Source of the DNA: an uncultured Lentisphaeria bacterium
GTDB taxonomy: Bacteria; Verrucomicrobiota; Lentisphaeria; Oligosphaerales; Oligosphaeraceae
Reading direction: 5' to 3'
DNA length: 34,537 nucleotides
NCBI GenBank assembly: GCA_945827525.1
Contig: CALZPA010000008.1
Span: forward strand, 1 to 34,537
Shown: in pieces, positions 29,185-34,537 of the stretch
How the letters are laid out: each line of letters begins with the position of its first letter
Numbering within the stretch: the first letter of the stretch is position 1
The notes under the pieces: generated by a model
The model's database searches: none
Told to the model about the DNA's origin: nothing
What the model saw: the letters and a program-made list of their open reading frames with translations, nothing else
Program-made: the position numbers and the translations under genes

Positions 29185-31284
29185 ATGAGTCTGCGAGCAT
29201 TGGTGATCGGTTTTCTGGGAGCGCTGTTCATTGCGGCCGGCGGTTTCATCAACGACGGTGTGCTGTACCTGGAGAGCTTCACCAACGGCTCGCAGCTGCC
29301 GATCATCGTGATAGGGGCGCTGCTGCTGACGCTGCTGCTGGTGAATCCGCTGCTGATGCTGTGTCGGCGCGGGCTGGCGCTGCGGGCCGGCGAGCTGGCG
29401 CTGATTGTGGCGCTGTGGAGCGCGTCGTGCAGCATTCCCGGCCGGGGGCTGCTGGAGCAGTTCACGCACTCGATGGTGATGCCGTACTACTGGGAGCTGC
29501 AGACGCCGGCGTGGGGCAAGTACGACCTGCTGAGCTACGCGCGTCCGGGGCAGCTGGTGACGCTGCCGCCGAAGGGCGACCCCGGGCACGACGAGGCGTT
29601 CGAGCGGGTCGTCAATGCGTATATCCGCGGCCGCAGCGACGTGTCGCCCCGTGATGCGTCGCTGTGGGAGCAGGTGGACCGGGCGGTGGCTCGGGTGCCG
29701 TGGTCGGCGTGGCGGGCGCCGCTGCTGACGTGGATGCCGCTGGTGCTGCTGAGCGCGCTGGCGTCGGTGTGCCTGGCGATGATCACGTATCGGCAGTGGG
29801 CGCACCATGAGATACTGAGCTATCCGATTGCGGTGTTCACGGATCAGCTGCTGGTTCGCGAGGAGGGCCGTCTCCTGCCGTCGGTGATGTGCAACCGGAT
29901 GTTCTGGGTGGGCTTTCTGCTGCTGCTGGTCATCCGGGTGAACAACGGCCTGGTGGTGTGGTATCCGGAGTACTACATTCCGGTGCAGCTGAACTTCAAC
30001 ATGACGCCGTTCGCGAAGGTGTGGCCGGAGCTGTTCCGGGTGCCGTATGGCTGGTCGCTGCTGACGGTTCGGTTCTTCCCGCTGGTGATTGCGTTCGCGT
30101 TCTTCCTGAGCGCGGAGATCTCGTTCACGCTGGGCGTGTCGCAGTTGTGCTGGGTGCTGGTGGCGCTGCCGATGGTGACGGTGGGCATGAACCTGAGCAC
30201 GGACTGGGTGGGCGGCTGGCAGGGCTGGCAGCGCGCCGGCTCCTACATCATGATGTTCCTCATCCTCGTCTACACGGGGCGCAACTACTACGCCGACATC
30301 GTGATGCGGGCGCTGGGGCTTCGCCGGCGCGGGCAGCGGGACGCGACGGACCGCGCGAACGTGTGGGCGTTCCGGGTGCTGGCGGTGGCGTTTGTGGCGC
30401 TGGTGGTTCTGGTGTGCCGTCTGGGTCTGGAGTGGCCGTTCGCGCTGATCACGGTGTTTCTGATGCTGCTGTCGTTCGTGGTGGTGGCGCGCATCAGCGC
30501 GGAGACGGGCCTGTTCTTCATCCAGCCTCGCTGGACGATCTTCGGCCTGCTGACGGCCGGTCTGGGCAGCTATGTGTTCTCGCCGACGAACCAGGTCATC
30601 TGCGGTCTGGTGTGCGTGATGCTGTGCATTGACCAGTGCCATGCGCTGCTGCCGTATGTGACGAACGGGATGCGCCTGTGCGAGCGGTCGCAGGTGTCGC
30701 CGTCCCGGGTGGGCGTCTGGACGTTCGCGATGTACGCGGTGTGCGTGGTGGCGGCGGTGCTGGTGCTGCTGGTGGCGGTCTACGAGTGGGGCGTTCCGCA
30801 GCGGATGGACTGGAGCTACAAGCGTCTGCCGACGATGACGTTCCGGACGGCGCTGCCGGAGATCAACCAACTGAAGGCGGTGGGGTCGCTGGAGGCGGCG
30901 GAGACGCAGCCGCTGCTGGAGCGCCTGTCGCATCTGGCCCCCCGCGAGAATTTCCTGGGCGCGTTTGCGTTTGGTCTGGTGGCGGTGGGGGTCTTCAGCT
31001 TTCTGCGTCTGCGTCTGCCGAAGTGGCCGCTGCATCCGGTGATGTTCCTGCTGTGGGCGACGTACCCGATGGAGCAGACGTGCCATGCGTTCCTGATAGG
31101 CTGGCTGCTGAAGAAGTGCACGCTGCGCTTTGGCGGCGTGCAGATGGTGCGGACGCTGCAGCCGCTGATGATTGGCGTCATCGGCGGCGAGCTGATGGCG
31201 GCCATTGTGTTCATGATTGTGGGAGTCGTCTACTATGCGTGCACGGGCGAGGTGCCGAAGGTCTACCGTTGGTTCCCGCGCTGA
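29185..31284 (+). CDS. DUF6785-like polytopic membrane protein
   Basis: This encodes 699 residues from the ATG at 29185 (MSLRALVIGFLGALF). About 13-15 hydrophobic helices span the chain. Characteristic polar pieces are LWSASCSIPGRGLLEQF, a long extracytoplasmic loop (about 85-175), HHEILSYPIAVFTDQL, FNMTPFAKVWPELF, TGLFFIQPRWTIFG and a C-terminal HPVMFLLWATYPMEQTCH. I recognise this as the large DUF6785/DUF6784-type membrane family common in Lentisphaerota, Planctomycetota and Verrucomicrobiota. Its architecture resembles oligopeptide-transporter-like carriers, but no substrate is established. The start lacks a good Shine-Dalgarno (GAGCGAG). It is divergent from a GH5-like enzyme, which would fit uptake of a saccharide, though that is only context. 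Confidence 0.82.
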   Translation: MSLRALVIGFLGALFIAAGGFINDGVLYLESFTNGSQLPIIVIGALLLTLLLVNPLLMLCRRGLALRAGELALIVALWSASCSIPGRGLLEQFTHSMVMPYYWELQTPAWGKYDLLSYARPGQLVTLPPKGDPGHDEAFERVVNAYIRGRSDVSPRDASLWEQVDRAVARVPWSAWRAPLLTWMPLVLLSALASVCLAMITYRQWAHHEILSYPIAVFTDQLLVREEGRLLPSVMCNRMFWVGFLLLLVIRVNNGLVVWYPEYYIPVQLNFNMTPFAKVWPELFRVPYGWSLLTVRFFPLVIAFAFFLSAEISFTLGVSQLCWVLVALPMVTVGMNLSTDWVGGWQGWQRAGSYIMMFLILVYTGRNYYADIVMRALGLRRRGQRDATDRANVWAFRVLAVAFVALVVLVCRLGLEWPFALITVFLMLLSFVVVARISAETGLFFIQPRWTIFGLLTAGLGSYVFSPTNQVICGLVCVMLCIDQCHALLPYVTNGMRLCERSQVSPSRVGVWTFAMYAVCVVAAVLVLLVAVYEWGVPQRMDWSYKRLPTMTFRTALPEINQLKAVGSLEAAETQPLLERLSHLAPRENFLGAFAFGLVAVGVFSFLRLRLPKWPLHPVMFLLWATYPMEQTCHAFLIGWLLKKCTLRFGGVQMVRTLQPLMIGVIGGELMAAIVFMIVGVVYYACTGEVPKVYRWFPR

Positions 31285-31312
31285 GCGGGTCGCCGGCACG
31301 TTCCGTTTGTCG

Positions 31313-31342
31313 TTGACCAAATTTTGAGATAGAAGCTACAGA
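31313..31342 (+). promoter_or_regulatory. Weak promoter candidate for pheT
   Basis: TTGACC (31313-31318), 18 bases, then TACAGA (31337-31342). The pair is imperfect and would leave only about 11 nt of leader before the pheT ATG, so read-through from the membrane-protein gene is an equal possibility. Confidence 0.3.
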
Positions 31343-31359
31343 GAAGTCGAAGAAGAAGC

Positions 31360-33753
31360 ATGAAGACATCGATCAACTGGCTGAAGCATTACGTTGAGAT
31401 TCCGTGGGATGCGAAGGAGCTGTCGTCGCGTCTGACGGGCGCGGGACTGGAGGTTGAGGGCATCGAGACGTCGGGGACGGTTCCCGAGGGCGTCGTGGTG
31501 GGCCTGATACTGAGCCGCGAGCCGCATCCGAACAGTGACCACATGAGCGTCTGCCGCGTGGACATCGGCGCCGGCGAGCCGGTGCAGATTGTCTGCGGCG
31601 CGCCGAACTGCGACGCGGGGCGGAAGGCGCCCTGCGCCACCATCGGCACCGACTTCGGCGACTTCCGCATCAAGAAGTCTAAGCTGCGCGGCGTGGAGTC
31701 GCACGGCATGCTCTGCTCGGAGCGCGAGCTGGGGCTGAGCGACAACCACGAGGGCATCATGCTCCTCGACACCGACGCCGCTCCGGGGACGCCCTTCGCC
31801 AGCCTGGTCGCCGGCGACACCGTCATCGACTGGGAGGTGACGCCCAACCGCCCCGACTGGAACTCGCACGTCGGCATCGCTCGCGAGATTGCGGCCCAGA
31901 CGCGCGGCGAGCTGCGTCTGCCCGCGCCGGAGATTGTCGTGGACGAGTCGCATGACATCGCCGAGATGGCCTCGGTCGAGGTGCGCGCCCCCGAGCTGTG
32001 CCCGCGCTACATCGCCCGCGTCTTCACGGACGTCAAGATTGGCCCCAGCCCGGACTGGATGGTCAAGGAGCTGGAGGCCGTCGGGCTGCGCTCCATCAAC
32101 AACGTCGTCGACATCACCAACTATGTGATGCTCGAGTTCGGCAATCCGCTCCATGCGTTCGACCTGAGCACGATTGCCGGTCGCAGCATCATCGTGCGCC
32201 GTGCCGAGGACGGCGAGGAGATCACCACGCTGGACGGCAGCCACGTGACGCTCACCCATGACCAGCTGCTCATCGCCGACCGCGACCGGGGCGTCGCCCT
32301 GGCCGGCATCATGGGCGGCGAGAACAGCATGATCCAGGACACGACGACCACCGTCCTGCTGGAGGCCGCCACGTTCGACCGCTCCAACATCCGCCTCAGC
32401 TCCCGCAAGCTCGGCATCGCCTCCGACTCCTCCTACCGCTACGAGCGCGGCGTCAGCCCCGAGATCACGGCGCTGGCTAGCGAGCGCGCCGCGACGCTGC
32501 TGTGCCGCTATGCGGGCGCGAAGCAGGCGAAGGGCGTCATCGACTGCTATGGTCGCCCGTGGCAGTTCCGCGAGCTGACGTGCCAGGTGGCGCGGTGCAA
32601 CGCGATACTGGGTCTGGAGCTGTCGGCGGAGGAGATGGCGGACTGCTTCCGCCGTCGTGGCATCGAGGTGCTGTCGGTGACGCCGGAGCGGGTGTCCGTG
32701 CGGACGCCGGGCTGGCGCTTCGACCTGTGCGCGGAGCACGACCTGTGGGAGGAGGTGGCGCAGATGGTCGGTCTGGACCGCATTCCGGAGGCGGGCATGT
32801 CGTCGCGGCTGGTCGGCAGCATGAAGGACGACAAGTTCCTGCCGCTGGAGGAGATGCGCGGCCAGTTGCTCGGTCTCGGCCTGGACGAGATGCTGAACTA
32901 CACGATGTTCTCCGAGCAGCAGTGCCTGCAGGGCGCCGATGTGCGTCCGGAGGAGCTGCTGAAGGTGTCGAACCCCATCAGCGCGGAGCTGGCGTGCCTG
33001 CGGCCGACGCTGCTGCCGGGCATGATACAGGTGGTCGCGCACAACGTGGCGCGCAACGAGCATGACCTGCGGATGTTCGAGACGGGGCGCGTGTTCCGGA
33101 TGGTCGACGGCAAGATGACCGAGTCGCTGCAGGCGGGCATCATCATGACGGGGTGCCGTCAGGAGGGCGCGTTTGGCGCGGCCCGCTCGGAGATGGTCGA
33201 CTTCTACGACCTGAAGGGCGTGCTGGAGGGCTGGTTCGCGGCGCGGCGGCTGTCGGCGCCGCGCTGGGAGCCGGCGGAGAGCGCGTCGTTCAAGCGCGGC
33301 GCGTGCGCGGAGTGGCGCGTCGGCAAGCGCCGTGTGGCGATCTTCGGGCAGGCGTCGGAGGAGCTGGTGAAGGGCATCCGTCTGCGTCAGCCGCTGTTCG
33401 TGGCGCTGGTGGACTTCGAGGCGCTGCAGACGCTGCGTCCATCGGCGCTGAAGTACCGTGCACTGGCGCAGTTCCCGGGCACGTCGCGCGACTTCTCGTT
33501 TGTGGCGCCGTCGGAGGTGACGCACCAGCAGGTCGTCGACACCATCGGCTCGCTGAAGATGCCGCTGCTGGAGGACATCCGGCTGTTCGACATCTTCGAG
33601 GACGAGAAGGTGCTGGGCAAGGGTCGCCGCAGCCTCTCCTACTCCGTCACCTTCCGCAACCCCGAGCGGACCATCACGGACGAGGAGGGCAACGCCATGC
33701 AGGAGAAGATCCGCAAGGCGCTGGTCGACCGCCTGCACGTCGAGCTGCGCTGA
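31360..33753 (+). CDS. pheT: Phenylalanine--tRNA ligase beta subunit
   Basis: This encodes 797 residues, normal for bacterial PheT. Domains in order are: N-terminal B1 (about 1-38, MKTSINWLKHYVEIPWD); the EMAP/tRNA-binding domain (about 40-150, REPHPNSDHMSVCRVDIG); B3/B4 editing (about 210-370, RSINNVVDITNYVMLE); B5 (about 400-470); the catalytic-like core; and the C-terminal anticodon-binding FDX-ACB domain (about 705-797, FPGTSRDFSFVAPSEV). It pairs with PheS to charge tRNA-Phe and edits Tyr-tRNA-Phe. pheS, usually just upstream, is not here; a membrane protein gene occupies that place. Codons are C-ending from about 31630 to 32470, then abruptly G-ending, unlike a uniform gene. Confidence 0.96.
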   Translation: MKTSINWLKHYVEIPWDAKELSSRLTGAGLEVEGIETSGTVPEGVVVGLILSREPHPNSDHMSVCRVDIGAGEPVQIVCGAPNCDAGRKAPCATIGTDFGDFRIKKSKLRGVESHGMLCSERELGLSDNHEGIMLLDTDAAPGTPFASLVAGDTVIDWEVTPNRPDWNSHVGIAREIAAQTRGELRLPAPEIVVDESHDIAEMASVEVRAPELCPRYIARVFTDVKIGPSPDWMVKELEAVGLRSINNVVDITNYVMLEFGNPLHAFDLSTIAGRSIIVRRAEDGEEITTLDGSHVTLTHDQLLIADRDRGVALAGIMGGENSMIQDTTTTVLLEAATFDRSNIRLSSRKLGIASDSSYRYERGVSPEITALASERAATLLCRYAGAKQAKGVIDCYGRPWQFRELTCQVARCNAILGLELSAEEMADCFRRRGIEVLSVTPERVSVRTPGWRFDLCAEHDLWEEVAQMVGLDRIPEAGMSSRLVGSMKDDKFLPLEEMRGQLLGLGLDEMLNYTMFSEQQCLQGADVRPEELLKVSNPISAELACLRPTLLPGMIQVVAHNVARNEHDLRMFETGRVFRMVDGKMTESLQAGIIMTGCRQEGAFGAARSEMVDFYDLKGVLEGWFAARRLSAPRWEPAESASFKRGACAEWRVGKRRVAIFGQASEELVKGIRLRQPLFVALVDFEALQTLRPSALKYRALAQFPGTSRDFSFVAPSEVTHQQVVDTIGSLKMPLLEDIRLFDIFEDEKVLGKGRRSLSYSVTFRNPERTITDEEGNAMQEKIRKALVDRLHVELR

Positions 33754-33779
33754 GCCGCGCGCGTCCGGCGTTTCGTTTT

Positions 33780-33806
33780 CCCCGGGGCGGCGCCGCCGTC
33801 CCGGGG
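33780..33806. other. GC-rich stem-loop between pheT and the EF-P-like gene
   Basis: CCCCGGG and CCCGGGG pair around a region that contains the perfect palindrome GGCGGCGCCGCC (33786-33797). No T-run follows on either strand, so it is not a classical terminator. It may act as a processing or pausing site between the two cistrons. Confidence 0.5.
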
Positions 33807-33853
33807 CAGTCATTCATTCTGAAAGCAAGCAGAGTCCAAGGAACCAAGAGTAC

Positions 33854-34429
33854 ATGCTAGTCAAGCAGTTCAAGACGGGCGGCGTCATCACGGTGAACAA
33901 CGCGCCCCACATCATCGAGAGCATCGAGAAGCACACGCCGAGCGCGCGTGGCGCGGCCACCATCTACAAGGTCCGCTGCCGCAACCTCCTCACCCAGACG
34001 AAGACCGACCTCTCCTGCAAGGGCGAGGACGCCTATCCGGAGCCCGACTTCCGCCAGCAGGAGGTTCAGTACCTCTACAAGGAGGGCAGCGACTACGTCT
34101 TCATGGACGTCAACACCTACGAGCAGTTCCCCCTGCCCGCCGCGGCCGTCGGCGACCAGAGGCAGTTCCTCATCGAGGACATGGAGGGCATCTTTGCCCT
34201 CATCCTCGAGGACCGCATCGTCGGCATCCGCCTGCCCGACGTCGTCGAGATGAAGCTGGTCGAGTGCGACCCCGCCATCAAGGGGCAGAGCGCCACCAAC
34301 CGCGGCAAGTCCGCCACCACCGAGACCGGACTCGTCCTCCAGGTTCCCGAGTACATGAAGGTCGATGAGGTCGTCCGCGTCGATACCCGCACCGGCGAAT
34401 TCCTCGGACGCGTTGGCACCACGTTCTGA
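33854..34429 (+). CDS. efpL: Elongation factor P-like protein of EfpL/YeiP type
   Basis: This encodes 191 residues with the three-domain EF-P layout: N-terminal KOW-like domain (1-65), OB domain II (about 66-127, GSDYVFMDVNTYEQF) and OB domain III (about 130-191, TGLVLQVPEYMKVDEVVRVDTRTGEFLGR). The loop that reaches the peptidyl-transferase centre reads TPSARGAATIYK, with Arg32 at the tip. That matches E. coli EfpL/YeiP (SPTARGAATLYK) rather than canonical EF-P, which has a modified Lys in PGKG or a rhamnosylated Arg in a different loop. It would relieve stalling at proline stretches by stimulating peptide bond formation. AAGGA lies 11 bases before the ATG. It follows pheT by 100 bases, and 9-bp tandem repeats begin at its stop codon. 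Confidence 0.88.
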   Translation: MLVKQFKTGGVITVNNAPHIIESIEKHTPSARGAATIYKVRCRNLLTQTKTDLSCKGEDAYPEPDFRQQEVQYLYKEGSDYVFMDVNTYEQFPLPAAAVGDQRQFLIEDMEGIFALILEDRIVGIRLPDVVEMKLVECDPAIKGQSATNRGKSATTETGLVLQVPEYMKVDEVVRVDTRTGEFLGRVGTTF

Positions 34430-34470
34430 TTGAGTCGATTGAGTCGAGTTAGTCGAGTTAGTCGAGTTCC
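34428..34470. repeat. 9-bp tandem repeat beginning at the efpL stop codon
   Basis: Units in order are GATTGAGTC, GATTGAGTC, GAGTTAGTC, GAGTTAGTC and a partial GAGTTCC. The first unit overlaps the TGA stop. A further GATTGAGTC lies at 34528-34536, after the hairpins and at the window edge, so the repeat brackets the terminator. Confidence 0.88.
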
Positions 34471-34471
34471 G

Positions 34472-34527
34472 CCCGACGGCGAGGGCGCCGTCGGGACAGG
34501 CGCCGCTGGCGCGGCGCTTTCTTTCTC
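34472..34527 (+). terminator. Double hairpin terminator after efpL
   Basis: CCCGACGGCG-AGGG-CGCCGTCGGG (34472-34495, perfect 10-bp stem) is followed by GCGCCGC-TGGC-GCGGCGC (34500-34517, perfect 7-bp stem) and then TTTCTTTCT. The second hairpin with its T-rich tail fits an intrinsic terminator for the pheT-efpL transcript. Confidence 0.8.
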
Positions 34528-34537
34528 GATTGAGTCG

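Noticed and set aside
29062-31320. 752-codon minus-strand open frame opposite the DUF6785-like gene
   Set aside because: Same type of antisense shadow, with Arg/Gln/His-rich composition and no motif. The plus frame has regular membrane helices.
31336-33813. 825-codon minus-strand open frame opposite pheT
   Set aside because: It is an antisense shadow of pheT. The plus frame is an unmistakable full-length phenylalanyl-tRNA synthetase beta subunit.
34428-34537. Window-end repeats considered as an attachment site or insertion-sequence end
   Set aside because: No integrase, transposase or tRNA is near, and the 9-bp units resemble the array after lhr in design. A mobile-element end would need sequence beyond the edge to judge.

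Overview
The window comes from a GC-rich, Gram-negative bacterium. I read it as a member of the PVC superphylum, most plausibly Lentisphaerota, Kiritimatiellota or a related Verrucomicrobiota/Planctomycetota lineage. The reasons are a large DUF6785-type membrane protein, several xylose-isomerase-like TIM-barrel proteins, a eukaryote-like UDP-sugar pyrophosphorylase beside a lipid A-type acyltransferase, a stand-alone AICAR transformylase, and weak or absent Shine-Dalgarno sequences before many genes. This assignment is an inference. No rRNA, tRNA, IS element, prophage or CRISPR array was seen. The plus strand is G-rich almost throughout, so minus-strand genes favour C-ending codons, plus-strand genes mostly favour G-ending codons, and long meaningless antisense frames are common. 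|| Layout, left to right. (1) 1-915, minus: a sugar-phosphate isomerase/epimerase cut by the left edge. (2) 916-1910: a long spacer with G-tract repeats and palindromes, holding one small plus-strand gene for a secreted protein built of Cys-Cys-Lys repeats, then a strong hairpin terminator. (3) 1911-6146, minus, read right to left: UDP-sugar pyrophosphorylase, LpxL/HtrB-like acyltransferase, folB and a CPA2 antiporter. This is a tight envelope/cofactor operon. (4) 6395-7456, plus: polyprenyl diphosphate synthase, ending at a 17-bp-stem bidirectional terminator. (5) 7551-17231, minus, read right to left: a PHP-like protein and L-rhamnose isomerase (rhaA), then a hairpin, a double-ACT protein, a TIM-barrel isomerase, a TraB/GumN-like protein, a DegT aminotransferase, an ABC exporter and the AICAR transformylase. 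(6) 17368-20656, minus, read right to left: eboD and eboE (overlapping ATGA) and a thioredoxin-reductase-like flavoprotein. (7) 20981-26884, plus: a GH51 alpha-L-arabinofuranosidase behind a strong sigma-70-like promoter with an inverted repeat over its -35, followed by a full-length Lhr helicase. (8) 26934-28838, minus: a GH5-like glycosidase. (9) 29185-34429, plus: a DUF6785-like membrane protein, pheT and an EfpL/YeiP-type elongation factor, ending in 9-bp tandem repeats and hairpins. || How the genes fit together. Rhamnose isomerase, arabinofuranosidase, a GH5-like enzyme and the TIM-barrel isomerases suggest use of plant or mucin polysaccharides. The pyrophosphorylase, acyltransferase, DegT aminotransferase and ABC exporter suggest outer-envelope synthesis. 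The most unusual content is the reduced ebo module joined to a divergent thioredoxin-reductase-like gene, the Cys-Cys repeat protein, the G-quadruplex-capable tracts (C-rich, G-poor in the mRNA) before minus-strand start codons, and the 9-bp tandem repeats that begin at stop codons.
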